Origin: G965237725 sp965237725
Lineage (GTDB): Bacteria; Pseudomonadota; Gammaproteobacteria; Arenicellales; Poriferihabitantaceae
Assembly (NCBI GenBank): GCA_965237725.1
Contig: OZ250151.1
Span: 2,356,001-2,420,000, forward strand
Reading direction: 5' to 3'
Length of the DNA stretch: 64,000 bases
Position 1 is the first letter of the stretch; each line of letters opens with the position of its first letter. The notes under the pieces were generated by a model. That model was given only the letters and a program-made list of their open reading frames with translations. It did no database searches and was not told the origin of the DNA. The translations under genes and the position numbers were made by a program. Positions 44,512 to 54,751 of the stretch are shown here, one piece after another.

Positions 44512-46992
44512 ATGACAAAGGAGTATAACCCGGCTGAAATTGAAGCCGACGCTCAACAATATTGGGAAGACAACCAGGTTTTTGCTGCCATGGAAGATCC
44601 CGATCGGGAAAAGTATTATTGTCTGTCCATGCTGCCCTATCCCTCTGGTCAATTGCACATGGGTCACGTCAGAAACTACACCATCGGCGATGTGATCAGC
44701 CGCTACCAGCGCATGCTCGGCAAAAACGTCATGCAGCCCATGGGGTGGGATGCATTTGGTCTGCCCGCGGAAAATGCGGCAATCGTAAACAAAATGGCAC
44801 CGGCCAAATGGACTTACGAAAATATCGAGTACATGAAAGGCCAGCTCAAGCGTCTTGGATTTGGCTACGACTGGAACCGGGAGCTGGCAACCTGCGCCCC
44901 GGAGTACTATCAGTGGGAACAGTGGTTTTTTAATCAGCTATTGGCCAAAGACCTGGCTTATAAAAAAATGGCGGTGGTCAATTGGGACCCGGTGGAACAA
45001 ACCGTATTGGCAAATGAGCAGGTCGAGAATGGACGGGGTTGGCGCTCGGGCGCAATCGTCGAGCGCAGGGAGATTTCCCAGTGGTTCATACGAATTACCG
45101 CCTATGCCGAGGAATTACTCAACGAATTGGACAATCTGGATGGATGGCCCGATGCGGTCCGGGCAATGCAACGAAACTGGATCGGCCGATCCGAAGGGGT
45201 AGAGTTTTCATTCGAGATCGAAAACGAAGACCCGTTGGAGGTCTATACCACCCGGCCGGATACCATCATGGGGATTACCTTTATATCTGTCGCCGCGGAA
45301 CATCCGCTTGCATTGAAGACGGCGAAAAACAATCCCGATGTTGCGGCATTTATTGAAGACTGCAAGTCCACCCATACCGCAGAAGAGGAACTGGAAACCA
45401 TGGAGAAGAAAGGTATTCCATTGGCTATCACCGGCATTCATCCGGTCAGTGGTGAGAAAATTGACATCTGGGCCGCCAACTTTGTATTGATGGGATATGG
45501 CACCGGCGCGGTAATGGCGGTACCCGCCCACGACCAGCGCGACTGGGAGTTTGCCAAAAAACACAACCTGGAAATTCGGCCGGTTATTCGCTGGGCTGAA
45601 GGGGAGCAACACGACTATGATGAATCATCCCTGACCACAAAAGACGGCGTGGTTTACAATTCGGGCCAGTTTGACGGATTGAATTTTGGCGATGCCTTTA
45701 ACGCCATTGCGCAATATCTTGAAAAAGTCGGGGTCGGCAGAAAGACTATCAATTACCGCCTCAGGGACTGGGGTGTCTCCCGACAACGTTATTGGGGATG
45801 CCCCATCCCTGTGGTTTACGATGGCCAGGATGAGTCCCAGGGAAATGCCATTGCCGTGCCCGACGATGACTTACCTGTTGTGCTACCCGAGGACGTGGAG
45901 TTTTCCGGGGTAAAATCACCGATTAAATCTGACCCAAATTTTTATCAGACCACGGTACCGGGCACAGACAAACTCGCCACCCGGGAAACCGATACCTTCG
46001 ATACCTTTTTTGAATCATCCTGGTATTACGCCCGCTATTGTTGCCCGGGCTCAGATAATGCCATGCTTGATGAGCGAGCGAATTACTGGTTGCCCGTGGA
46101 TCAATATGTCGGCGGGATCGAGCACGCCGTTCTCCATCTGCTCTACGCCCGATTCTTTTACAAGTTAATGCGTGATGTTGGTCTTGTGGACAGTGACGAA
46201 CCCTTCAACAACCTGCTTTGCCAGGGAATGGTTTTAAAAGATGGCTCCAAAATGTCCAAGTCCAAGGGCAATACCGTGGACCCGCAATCCATGATTGATT
46301 TGTATGGCGCTGACACCGTGCGATTGTTTATGATGTTTGCCTCTCCCCCAGAACAGTCACTGGAATGGAATGATGATGCGGTCGCCGGCGCCCACCGATT
46401 CCTACGACGCTGGTGGACCCTGGTGGATCGAACGAAAGCAACGGTTACCCCAGCCCAAGAGACTTTGGCTGATTCAGAATGGGTATCTCAATTGGATGAC
46501 GACTCTAAGGGCGTGCGGCGATTAGCCCACCAAATTCTGGGGAAGGTTAATCGCGACTATGAGAAAATTCACTACAACACCGTGGTTGCCGGTGCCATGG
46601 AATTACTCAATGCACTGGATAAATTTGATTCGGAAAAATCGTCCCATGCCGCGGCAACATTGCGGGAAAGCCTGATCATACTGAATAAAATCCTCGCCCC
46701 GATTACACCTCACATCGCCCATAAGATCTGGCATGAACTGGGAGAATCTGGTGATATTCTGGATGCGACCTGGCCACAGGTTGATCAGGATGCTTTGATC
46801 AGTGATTCAGTGAAACTGGTGATTCAGATTAATGGCAAATTACGCAGCGAAATCGAGGTCCCGGTTTCCTTCTCCAAATCAGATATCGAAACTATGGCCA
46901 TTGCTGATGAAAAAGTGCAAAAATATATTGAAGGCCATGCCATAAAAAAGGTTATTGTGGTTCCCGATAAACTGGTGAATATTGTTGTTTAA
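44512..46992 (+). CDS. leuS: Leucyl-tRNA synthetase
   Basis: An 826-residue class I synthetase. HIGH-type motif in LPYPSGQLHMGHVRNYT, the CP1 editing domain with TTRPDTIMG and ..AVPAHDQRDWEFA, KMSKS in DGSKMSKSKGNTVDP, and a C-terminal anticodon/tRNA-binding part ending VIVVPDKLVNIVV. ATG at 44512 gives MTKEYNPAEIEADAQQYW, the usual LeuS start; an in-frame ATG 66 nt upstream lies partly inside the palindrome and is less likely. Followed by lptE and holA as in many gammaproteobacteria. Confidence 0.97.
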   Translation: MTKEYNPAEIEADAQQYWEDNQVFAAMEDPDREKYYCLSMLPYPSGQLHMGHVRNYTIGDVISRYQRMLGKNVMQPMGWDAFGLPAENAAIVNKMAPAKWTYENIEYMKGQLKRLGFGYDWNRELATCAPEYYQWEQWFFNQLLAKDLAYKKMAVVNWDPVEQTVLANEQVENGRGWRSGAIVERREISQWFIRITAYAEELLNELDNLDGWPDAVRAMQRNWIGRSEGVEFSFEIENEDPLEVYTTRPDTIMGITFISVAAEHPLALKTAKNNPDVAAFIEDCKSTHTAEEELETMEKKGIPLAITGIHPVSGEKIDIWAANFVLMGYGTGAVMAVPAHDQRDWEFAKKHNLEIRPVIRWAEGEQHDYDESSLTTKDGVVYNSGQFDGLNFGDAFNAIAQYLEKVGVGRKTINYRLRDWGVSRQRYWGCPIPVVYDGQDESQGNAIAVPDDDLPVVLPEDVEFSGVKSPIKSDPNFYQTTVPGTDKLATRETDTFDTFFESSWYYARYCCPGSDNAMLDERANYWLPVDQYVGGIEHAVLHLLYARFFYKLMRDVGLVDSDEPFNNLLCQGMVLKDGSKMSKSKGNTVDPQSMIDLYGADTVRLFMMFASPPEQSLEWNDDAVAGAHRFLRRWWTLVDRTKATVTPAQETLADSEWVSQLDDDSKGVRRLAHQILGKVNRDYEKIHYNTVVAGAMELLNALDKFDSEKSSHAAATLRESLIILNKILAPITPHIAHKIWHELGESGDILDATWPQVDQDALISDSVKLVIQINGKLRSEIEVPVSFSKSDIETMAIADEKVQKYIEGHAIKKVIVVPDKLVNIVV

Positions 46993-47131
46993 ACCTAAGG
47001 AGCCTCTGATTACCACTTTGCTCCGATCTATTATCCGACAATGTAACTGTTAGACTTATTCAGCTCATCGCTTATAATACTGCCCAACTATACTCCCAAC
47101 TATTCTAATGGCCTCTCACCGGAATCTATAC

Positions 47132-47608
47132 ATGTCAAAACGCTTGTTACTGCTTATTCTTAGTCTGACGCTTGTCACCAGCTGTGGTTTTAAGCTACGG
47201 GGAAATTTTGAAATGTCCGAAGCGATTTCCCAAATTTCAATCGAGGGCGGTACAAGGGATCTGGTGGAACTAATTACCGAGCTACTGAACGATAGTGGAT
47301 CAACCGTCGTTCCAGCGGAAAGCGGCGTGGCTACTTTGTTGATAACCAGGAGCGACTACGAAAGACTGGTTCGCGACAAAGATGCCGATGGTCTGGCCAC
47401 GGGCTACGACTATGAATATAACGTTGATTTTAATGTTGTGGATGCAGATGGCATCGTATTATTGCCAGCATCTTCAATTACCCAATTGCGAACCCTGAAT
47501 TTTGACCCCACCGAACTTCTCGAAAACGAAGAAGAGGAAGAATTTCTGCGCGAAGAAATGGAAAAAGAAATTGTTCTGCAAATCTTGCGTCGCCTCAGTC
47601 GGATTTAA
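47132..47608 (+). CDS. lptE: LPS-assembly lipoprotein LptE
   Basis: A 158-residue lipoprotein. Signal peptide MSKRLLLLILSLTLVTSCGF with lipobox VTSC, then GFKLRG, a hallmark of LptE. It plugs the LptD barrel in the outer membrane and helps insert LPS. Position between leuS and holA supports the call. An in-frame ATG eight codons upstream would add a poor N-region. The acidic stretch ENEEEEEFLREEMEKE near the C-terminus is unusual. Confidence 0.9.
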   Translation: MSKRLLLLILSLTLVTSCGFKLRGNFEMSEAISQISIEGGTRDLVELITELLNDSGSTVVPAESGVATLLITRSDYERLVRDKDADGLATGYDYEYNVDFNVVDADGIVLLPASSITQLRTLNFDPTELLENEEEEEFLREEMEKEIVLQILRRLSRI

Positions 47609-47698
47609 CAGGGCGGATTTAACAGGGCGGATTGAGTGGGTCGGATTTAACTCACCAGAATTACCAGACCGGACCACTATTAAATTCCGATAATTTGA

Positions 47699-48724
47699 TT
47701 GCGCGTCACCCTTCCATCATTATCTAGTCAACTCGAACAGGGGTTTGGGCCTCTGTATTTGCTTTTCGGCGCAGAAATCCTCCTGGTAGAGGAAGCCCTC
47801 GATTTGATCAGGTCGGGGGCAAAAGCTGCGGGCTACATGGAAAGATTGCGATTCACCGTGGAGCCGGGATTCGACTGGTATCAAATTCTCGAACACGCTC
47901 AGGCGATGTCTCTATTTGCCGAGAAACGCCTGATCGAACTACGGATGCAAAGTGGCAAGCCGGGTGATGCCGGCGCCAAGGCATTAATCGAATACGCCGA
48001 GACCCAGAAAAGTCCCGACACCACACTGGTTGTGATTAGTGGCAGTATCGAAAAAAGGTCTCAGGGAACTAAGTGGTTCAAATCCGTTGAAAATAACGGT
48101 ACAGTAATAGAGTGCCCAGCAATCAGCGCTGATCGCTTGCCCGACTGGGTCAGCAAACGAATGGCATCCAAAGGACTCAATTTTGAATTTGAAGCAGTGG
48201 AACGACTGTGCCATTTTGTTGAAGGCAATCTGCTTGCCGCAGCTCAGGAAATTAATCTGCTGGCATTGTTGTATCCAGACAAAAAAATTACCGCCGAGAC
48301 CATTGAACTCGCCATCGCTGACCATGCCCGATTTAATGTCTATACCTATGTTGATGCCTGTCTCACCGGATCGGTGCACCGGGTCACGCGTATTTTGCAA
48401 AGCCTACGCAGAGAACAAATTGAGCCAATAATCATTTTATGGGCACTTGCCCGGGACACCCGCATCCTTTGCCAACTGGCATCTGCCATGGATCACGGCG
48501 AACAGCCTCAATCTCTGTTCAAACGCTATGGAATCTGGAGCAGTCGTAGTGGCATCATCAACGCCGCTCTGCGACGATTGTCCCGACCCCAATGGGAAAA
48601 CCAGTTACGCCGTATTGGCCGGGCTGACCTGATGGTAAAAGGTGCAGCACCTATGCAACGCAAAGATATCTGGGAGGAAATTGAAAGCATCTCCTTAGCC
48701 ATGTGTGGGGTGACAATTCAGTAA
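47699..48724 (+). CDS. holA: DNA polymerase III delta subunit
   Basis: A 341-residue clamp-loader subunit, normal length. PLYLLFGAEILLVEEALDLI at the start, RLIELRMQSGKPG, and the AAA+-like fold followed by a helical collar (FNVYTYVDACLTGSVHRVTRIL). It opens the beta clamp. The only suitable start is TTG at 47699, giving MRVTLPSLSSQLEQG; no strong Shine-Dalgarno is visible. Confidence 0.93.
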   Translation: MRVTLPSLSSQLEQGFGPLYLLFGAEILLVEEALDLIRSGAKAAGYMERLRFTVEPGFDWYQILEHAQAMSLFAEKRLIELRMQSGKPGDAGAKALIEYAETQKSPDTTLVVISGSIEKRSQGTKWFKSVENNGTVIECPAISADRLPDWVSKRMASKGLNFEFEAVERLCHFVEGNLLAAAQEINLLALLYPDKKITAETIELAIADHARFNVYTYVDACLTGSVHRVTRILQSLRREQIEPIIILWALARDTRILCQLASAMDHGEQPQSLFKRYGIWSSRSGIINAALRRLSRPQWENQLRRIGRADLMVKGAAPMQRKDIWEEIESISLAMCGVTIQ

Positions 48725-48833
48725 CTGCCAACCAAATTTGCAAGCACAGCCCCTGTAAATAAGCCATCGAATATCCCGGACAAATCTTTTACAATCCACG
48801 ATTAACTAAATGCGTGGTTAAATTGATATTCCA

Positions 48834-50114
48834 GTGCAAGTCAATTCTGTAAATATTCCTGACACCCCAGACTATATGGATCAGCTGGGTCGCAATGCCG
48901 TGGCCTCAGCTGCAGCAATTGCCCATGGTTCCACCGATCAGAAGAATAATGCACTGGAGAATATCGCGCTTGCTATTGAAAACAGTTGTGCTGAAATTCT
49001 TAAAGAAAATGCTAAAGACCTGGCTGGGGGAAAGAAGAACAAAATAACCGGGGCGCTGATGGATCGGTTAGAACTAAATCCCCAGCGTGTAGCTGCAATG
49101 GCTGAAGGTTGTCGCCAGGTTATCCAACTCAGTGATCCGGTTGGGGAAATGACCGAGTTAGTGGAGCGGCCGAGTGGCATAAAAATTGGCAAAATGCGGG
49201 TACCCATTGGAGTAATTGGCATCATCTATGAATCGCGACCAAACGTGACTATTGATGCTGGGATTCTATGTCTTAAGTCTGGAAATGCGGTGATCATGCG
49301 TGGTGGTTCCGAGGCCATTCATTCCAATTTGGCCCTGGGTAAATGTTTAAACCAGGGTCTCGCCCAGGCAGGTTTGCCAGTGGGCTGTGCACAGCTGGTG
49401 GAAACCACAGATCGGGCCGCAGTGGGTGAATTGATCACCATGAAACAATATGTGGATATTATTATTCCCCGTGGTGGCAGGAGTCTGATCGAACGGATTA
49501 GCAATGAAGCCAGCGTGCCGGTGATAAAACATCTCGAAGGTTTGTGTCATGTCTATATCGATGACCATGCCGATATTATCAAAGCTATCGAAATTGCAGA
49601 CAATGCCAAAACCCGCCGCTATGGTATTTGTGGTGCCATGGAAACCCTGCTCATCGCCAAAAGCATTGCACCCCGGGTTTTACCGGAACTGGCCCGGCGT
49701 TATGTCAAAAAAGGCGTGGAGCTGCGGGGCTGCGATAACAGCAGAAAAATTGTTCCCGAAATGAAAGCTGCCACCGCTGAAGACTGGGTCACCGAATACC
49801 TCGACGCCATATTGTCTATCCGTATTGTTGATGATATCGACCAGGCTATGGCGCATATCCAGGATTATGGTTCCCACCATACTGAGTCGATAATTACCGA
49901 AGATCCGAGCAATCAGGAAAAATTCCTTCGCCAGGTAGATTCCAGTTCAGTAATGGTAAACGCTTCCACCCAGTTTGCTGATGGTTTCGAATATGGCCTG
50001 GGCGCAGAAATTGGCATCAGTACCGACAAACTCCACGTCCGCGGACCCGTTGGACTGGAAGGCTTAACCAGCCAAAAATACATTGTCATGGGTGACGGCC
50101 ATATTAGGCCCTAG
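48834..50114 (+). CDS. proA: Gamma-glutamyl phosphate reductase
   Basis: A 426-residue NADPH-dependent enzyme of proline synthesis that reduces gamma-glutamyl phosphate to glutamate semialdehyde. PIGVIGIIYESRPNVTIDA and SGNAVIMRGGSEA form the cofactor region; the catalytic Cys is in RRYGICGAMETLL; GPVGLEGLTSQKY ends the family pattern. Start is GTG at 48834; ATG at 48876 (MDQLGRNAV) would align better with typical ProA N-termini. Follows holA by 109 bp. Confidence 0.96.
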   Translation: MQVNSVNIPDTPDYMDQLGRNAVASAAAIAHGSTDQKNNALENIALAIENSCAEILKENAKDLAGGKKNKITGALMDRLELNPQRVAAMAEGCRQVIQLSDPVGEMTELVERPSGIKIGKMRVPIGVIGIIYESRPNVTIDAGILCLKSGNAVIMRGGSEAIHSNLALGKCLNQGLAQAGLPVGCAQLVETTDRAAVGELITMKQYVDIIIPRGGRSLIERISNEASVPVIKHLEGLCHVYIDDHADIIKAIEIADNAKTRRYGICGAMETLLIAKSIAPRVLPELARRYVKKGVELRGCDNSRKIVPEMKAATAEDWVTEYLDAILSIRIVDDIDQAMAHIQDYGSHHTESIITEDPSNQEKFLRQVDSSSVMVNASTQFADGFEYGLGAEIGISTDKLHVRGPVGLEGLTSQKYIVMGDGHIRP

Positions 50115-50165
50115 ATATTTAAACAAAGCCCAGAAAAATATTGGGCACATTCCAGCTCTTAGGAA

Positions 50166-50774
50166 TTATTCTTCGGCCAGAAATTCACTTAAAGCTTGTC
50201 GGGCCTGATCTACGCCATCCCGGGTTACCGCAGAAAAAAGTTGAACGCTGGTCTGGGGAATAGTTTTAATTTCTTTAACAACGACCTGGAAAATATTTGC
50301 GGCTTTGCCGCGTTTGAATTTATCCGCTTTGGTCAACAGGATATGGGCGGGTAATTCTATCTGCTGACACAATTCGAGCATGGTCAGGTCCAGCTCGGTG
50401 AGGGGTCTTCTGATATCCATGGGAATGATTAGTGCTCGCAGGCATTTCCTTTTCTCGAGATATTCTGCAATAAACTGGCGCCAATGTTCACGCAGGTGTT
50501 CCGGTGCTTTAGCATAGCCATAGCCTGGCAAATCAACCAGTCGTCGACTCTCAGTCAGCTCAAAAAAAACAATTTGCTGGGTTCTGCCCGGGGTTTTGCT
50601 GGTTTTGGCTAGCCGATTCTGGTTGGTAATGGCATTTATGGCGCTGGATTTGCCCACATTTGACCGCCCGGCAAAAGCCACCTCGGCCCCGGAATCCGCT
50701 GGCCATTGATGAGAGTAGTGGGCTGCCAGAGAATAATTTGCCCTGGTAAAGTCTATTGGAGGGTTCGAGACCAA
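50166..50774 (-). CDS. engB: Ribosome biogenesis GTP-binding protein EngB/YsxC
   Basis: A 202-residue small GTPase. G1 GRSNVGKSSAINAI, G2 region KTPGRTQ, G3 DLPGYGYAKAPEH, G4 LTKADK. It takes part in 50S subunit assembly. Start is TTG at 50774 (no ATG fits). Divergent from the cytochrome c4 gene, an arrangement also seen in Pseudomonas. Confidence 0.95.
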   Translation of the reverse strand: MVSNPPIDFTRANYSLAAHYSHQWPADSGAEVAFAGRSNVGKSSAINAITNQNRLAKTSKTPGRTQQIVFFELTESRRLVDLPGYGYAKAPEHLREHWRQFIAEYLEKRKCLRALIIPMDIRRPLTELDLTMLELCQQIELPAHILLTKADKFKRGKAANIFQVVVKEIKTIPQTSVQLFSAVTRDGVDQARQALSEFLAEE

Positions 50775-50894
50775 CTTTTTATAAAGAATATTGATATAAT
50801 CCGCGCGATTTTACGTGTTCTCTCCCAATCGGGGTGAAATAAATTATCATTGGCGGAAAACGCTTCCGTTCAATTCAGCAACCAGGTTTACACA

Positions 50895-51509
50895 ATGATT
50901 CGTATGTTAAAAATTTTATTAATTTCCCTTGGGTTTGCTTTTGCATTCACTACCAATAGCGCCGCCCAAACTGGCGACGCTGATGCCGGCAAAGAAAAAT
51001 CCGTCACCTGCGTTGCCTGCCATGGCAACGATGGTAACAGTCCGATTGACCAGTTTCCGAAGATTGCCGGCCAGGTGCCCGGTTATATTGCCAATCATCT
51101 TGCGCAGTTTAAATCCGGCGAGCGCAATAATCCGATAATGGCTGGCATGGTCAGTGGCTTATCCGAACAAGACATGAAAGATTTGGATGCCTATTACTCC
51201 AGTCAGGAAATAACAGTGGAGTCGGTGAGTGAAGAACAGGTAGAAGCGCTAGCTGATGCAAAAGCGATTTACACCGGCGGTGTGGCTGAATTTAGTGTGC
51301 CTGCGTGTATGGGTTGTCACGGACCATCGGGAAGTGGTGTGCCACCAAATTTTCCCAAACTGGGTGGCCAGCATGCGGCGTATATCGAATCACAGTTACA
51401 GGCGTTCAAATCCGGTGCCAGGAGCAATCCGATCATGAACCCCATCGCCTTTCCATTAAGTGATGAACAGATCAAACAACTGGCCCAGTATATCTCTGCC
51501 CTGAATTAA
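50895..51509 (+). CDS. Cytochrome c4 (diheme)
   Basis: A 204-residue periplasmic electron carrier. Signal peptide MIRMLKILLISLGFAFAF ending at AAQT, then two similar class I cytochrome c domains with heme sites CVACH and CMGCH and axial-Met regions NPIMAGM and NPIMNPI. It passes electrons to terminal oxidases. ATG at 50895 chosen over an upstream TTG because it starts the signal peptide. Confidence 0.94.
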   Translation: MIRMLKILLISLGFAFAFTTNSAAQTGDADAGKEKSVTCVACHGNDGNSPIDQFPKIAGQVPGYIANHLAQFKSGERNNPIMAGMVSGLSEQDMKDLDAYYSSQEITVESVSEEQVEALADAKAIYTGGVAEFSVPACMGCHGPSGSGVPPNFPKLGGQHAAYIESQLQAFKSGARSNPIMNPIAFPLSDEQIKQLAQYISALN

Positions 51510-51546
51510 AACTTTGGGGACAGAATTAATTCTGCCCCCAAAAGTT
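51510..51546. terminator. Bidirectional terminator/REP-like palindrome between cytochrome c4 and folD
   Basis: AACTTTGGGGACAGAATT is followed by its near-perfect complement (one mismatch, one bulge) directly after the cytochrome stop. In the folD direction it ends in GTTTTAATT. GGGGACAGAATT palindromes of this type often accompany REP-associated transposases. Confidence 0.65.
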
Positions 51547-51563
51547 CCCAAAAGATTCGCCGG

Positions 51564-52448
51564 TTAAATATTTGATGGCACCTCGATGCCATTCTGACGA
51601 CAGGCCGCGATTACCGTATTTCTCAACAGACAGGCAATGGTCATGGGACCAACACCACCCGGTACCGGTGTGACCGCATCCGCCACTTCCATGGCACCGG
51701 CATAATCCACGTCACCCACTAGTCTCGTTTTACCTTCCTCACCGTCAATGCGGTTAATGCCAACGTCGATTACCACAGCGCCAGGCTTTACCCAGTCACC
51801 TTTGACCAGCTCGGGCACACCCACCGCGGCCACCAGAATATCCGCCTGGCGACAAACACCGGCCAGGTCCTGAGTTCGTGAATGGGCGATGGTTACCGTG
51901 CAGTGCTCGCGCAACAACAGCAAGGAAACGGGTTTACCGACAATATTCGAACGCCCTACGATCACCGCGTTCTTACCGGTGAGATCGCCAAGCTGATCTT
52001 TTAATAACATGATACAACCCGCCGGCGTACAGGGCACCAGTGAATCTTCGCCAATGGAAAGCTTACCTACATTTTCGATGTGGAATCCGTCCACATCCTT
52101 TTCCACGTTGATGGAGTTAATCACCTTGGATTCATCAATCTGCTTGGGCAAAGGCAGCTGCACCAGAATTCCATTAACCGCCGGATCATTATTCAATTGC
52201 TCTACCAAAGCCAACACATCCGCCTCGGAAGTATCCACAGATAGTTTATGTTCAAAGGAATCCATTCCCGCCTCGACGGTTTGTTTGCCCTTGTTTCTGA
52301 CATAGACCTGGCTGGCCGGATCTTCACCTACCAGCACAACCGCTAATCCGGGCTTGATCCCATGGTTGGTTGAAATTTCACTTACCGCTTCGCCAATTCG
52401 CTCCCGCAAACTTGTGGCAAAGGCTTTCCCATCAATTACTGTTGACAT
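51564..52448 (-). CDS. folD: Methylenetetrahydrofolate dehydrogenase/cyclohydrolase
   Basis: A 294-residue bifunctional folate enzyme. YVRNKGKQ carries the catalytic Lys, VQLPLPKQ the conserved Gln, PCTPAG the folate pocket and VGRSNIVGKP the NADP site; PVPGGVGPMTIACLL ends the pattern. It interconverts methylene-, methenyl- and formyl-THF in the cytoplasm. ATG at 52448. Normal length. Confidence 0.97.
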   Translation of the reverse strand: MSTVIDGKAFATSLRERIGEAVSEISTNHGIKPGLAVVLVGEDPASQVYVRNKGKQTVEAGMDSFEHKLSVDTSEADVLALVEQLNNDPAVNGILVQLPLPKQIDESKVINSINVEKDVDGFHIENVGKLSIGEDSLVPCTPAGCIMLLKDQLGDLTGKNAVIVGRSNIVGKPVSLLLLREHCTVTIAHSRTQDLAGVCRQADILVAAVGVPELVKGDWVKPGAVVIDVGINRIDGEEGKTRLVGDVDYAGAMEVADAVTPVPGGVGPMTIACLLRNTVIAACRQNGIEVPSNI

Positions 52449-52703
52449 GTTTTTACCTGTATTTAAATTTAAGACTGAATTTTGAACCCATAAAAAGCGT
52501 TGTATTGTACCCAGTTGGTCCCGACCATAGTTGAACCAAAACTGTTTTTTTGAGGATCGAGGACCATGTATAAATCCGATCAGGGTAAGATATAATTTGC
52601 GGCATAACGTTCATTTTGATTGCCCATTTGAATTTTTATGGCAATGTGAACTCGACGACGCTATTTCTTAAAACAACATAACAAAACCTGGTCGAATTAT
52701 ATT

Positions 52704-53678
52704 ATGCCCACCTCCAAAATTGCCTTCCTGTTTCCCGGACAGGGCTCTCAATATCCCGGAATCGGTAAAGACCTTTTCGATCAATATCAAACCGTAAAAG
52801 ACACCTATGCCGAGGCCAGCGATGTTGTTGGCTATGATATGGCAAAGCTGTCGTTCGAGGATCCCGATGACCAGATCAATTTAACCCGTTATACCCAGCC
52901 GGTTTTACTGACCCATTCAATAGCCTGCCAACGGGCTTTTACAGAACTCACCAATAATTCTGTAGCTCCCCAGCTGGCTGCCGGTCATAGCGTGGGTGAG
53001 TACGCTGCACTGGTGTGTGCACAATCTTTGAGTTTCGAATTGGGTCTTCGACTGGTCAAGGCTCGGGGAGAACTCATGGGTGAGCACGGAGAGGGGGAAA
53101 TGGAGGCATTGATGATCGATCTCGAGTCTGCAGAATCCCTGGCTCAACAACATTATTGCGGCATCGCTGCCTGCAATTTACCCGAGCAAATTGTGGTTGG
53201 TGGTCGTGCCGAGGACCTGGATAGTTTGATTGCCGCTATGGCAGAAAAGTTTCCTCGTAAACGTAGTGCCCGACTAAAAACCGAGGGTGCATTCCATACT
53301 TATTACATGGTGGAAGCTGCTCGCCATTACCGAAAGGTGCTGGAAACTTCAGATTTTAATCAACCCCAGATTGAGGTGCTATCCAATTTTTCCGGGGGTT
53401 TTCATGACCCAGACGGGGATTCGATAAAATCCCAGCTGTTCATGCAGCTATTCTATCCGGTTATGTGGCATAAAAATTTATTGACCGCGGGAGAATCCGG
53501 TGTCGATGTGATGGTGGAATTTGGCGGCGGACTGGGCAAGGGTGAAACTGCTGCTGAGAAACGCCCCAATCTCGAGAGTATGGTGAAAAAAACCTTTCGC
53601 GACTCAGAAGCTGCACCCCAATATCATCCGGTAATTAACCTGGCGACTCTGGAAGAATCCGTTGCTGCACTAAGCTAA
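52704..53678 (+). CDS. Malonyl-CoA:ACP transacylase-like protein
   Basis: A 324-residue FabD-fold protein. IAFLFPGQGSQYPGIG at the start, nucleophile Ser in AAGHSVGEYAAL, catalytic His in TEGAFHTYYM. It would load malonyl groups onto ACP. It stands alone, not in a fab cluster, and the active-site residue after Ser is Val where FabD usually has Leu, so it may be a second, specialised acyltransferase. ATG at 52704. Confidence 0.85.
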   Translation: MPTSKIAFLFPGQGSQYPGIGKDLFDQYQTVKDTYAEASDVVGYDMAKLSFEDPDDQINLTRYTQPVLLTHSIACQRAFTELTNNSVAPQLAAGHSVGEYAALVCAQSLSFELGLRLVKARGELMGEHGEGEMEALMIDLESAESLAQQHYCGIAACNLPEQIVVGGRAEDLDSLIAAMAEKFPRKRSARLKTEGAFHTYYMVEAARHYRKVLETSDFNQPQIEVLSNFSGGFHDPDGDSIKSQLFMQLFYPVMWHKNLLTAGESGVDVMVEFGGGLGKGETAAEKRPNLESMVKKTFRDSEAAPQYHPVINLATLEESVAALS

Positions 53679-53746
53679 AAACAATGCCCTAATCAGGCCT
53701 CTCTTTTCAACCGTTCCCTTTCAGACCCTCTCTTTTCAGACATGGT

Positions 53747-54691
53747 TCAGGACTGACTCAATACCCTGACATGCCGGGTCACTGATTCCCCCAGAGCATC
53801 AAGATCATATCCACCCTCGAGGACGGAAATTAACCGCCCTTCGCAACAGCTATCCGCCAAATCCATCATGGCTTTAGTCATCCAGTCGTAACTCTCCGTT
53901 TCCAGGTTAATCGATCCCAGGGGGTCTGCGCGATGGGCATCGAATCCTGCGGAGATCAGTATGGCATCGGGGTCAAATTGTTTTGCCCGGGGTAATACGA
54001 TTTCATTGAATGCCTGGAGGTAATGTTCATCACCCTGTCCCGGCGTCATCGGGCAATTCAGTGTCGCCCCATCACCTGCACCGATACCTGTTTCACTTAA
54101 GGACCCGGTACCCGGATAATGAGGAAACTGATGCAGACTGATATAAAACACCGATGGATCTTGCTCAAAAATATGCTGGGTGCCATTACCATGGTGAACG
54201 TCCCAGTCGAGAATCAATATCCGCTCCAGATCATACTTTTGTTGTAAATAGCGCGCGGTTATGGCTACACTGTTAAACAGGCAAAATCCCATAGCGTAAT
54301 CTGCTTCGGCGTGATGCCCCGGCGGCCTGACCATGGCAAAACCATTATCCACTTTGCCCGCCATGACTTCATCAGCGATCCGCATTACGCTGCCCGTTGC
54401 ATTTAATGCCACTTCAACAGATTTTTCCGAAATCGTAACATCCGGAGTATCGAGATGGCGTTGTCCGGAAGCGCAGGCAGCGATGGCTCGATCGACGTAG
54501 CCTGGTTGGTGGATGGTTTGAACCCAGTTCATTGCAGCGGGTTCGGGCTTGAGTTGATGCAGATCACCAAACCAACATTGTTTGCTGATGACATCGTAGG
54601 CCGCGCTTAAACGCTCTTTACGCTCGGGGTGACGCGACCCAGTGTCATGATCCAGGAATAGGGGATCGTAGAGGAAAGCGGTGTTTAACAT
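53747..54691 (-). CDS. Histone deacetylase-family (zinc) deacetylase
   Basis: A 314-residue class II HDAC-like protein. RPPGHHAEADYAMGFCLFN holds the catalytic His pair; DWDVHHGNGTQ and ISAGFDAHRADP supply the zinc ligands; the Tyr/Gly loop is in LEGGYDLDAL. Bacterial relatives deacetylate acetylpolyamines, acetoin-related or small N-acetyl substrates; the true substrate is not evident. Confidence 0.92.
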   Translation of the reverse strand: MLNTAFLYDPLFLDHDTGSRHPERKERLSAAYDVISKQCWFGDLHQLKPEPAAMNWVQTIHQPGYVDRAIAACASGQRHLDTPDVTISEKSVEVALNATGSVMRIADEVMAGKVDNGFAMVRPPGHHAEADYAMGFCLFNSVAITARYLQQKYDLERILILDWDVHHGNGTQHIFEQDPSVFYISLHQFPHYPGTGSLSETGIGAGDGATLNCPMTPGQGDEHYLQAFNEIVLPRAKQFDPDAILISAGFDAHRADPLGSINLETESYDWMTKAMMDLADSCCEGRLISVLEGGYDLDALGESVTRHVRVLSQS

Positions 54692-54751
54692 TTATTCTAA
54701 GAATTTTATAAGCAGATATTATAACAGTCACGCCGAGAACCTTTTTACGAC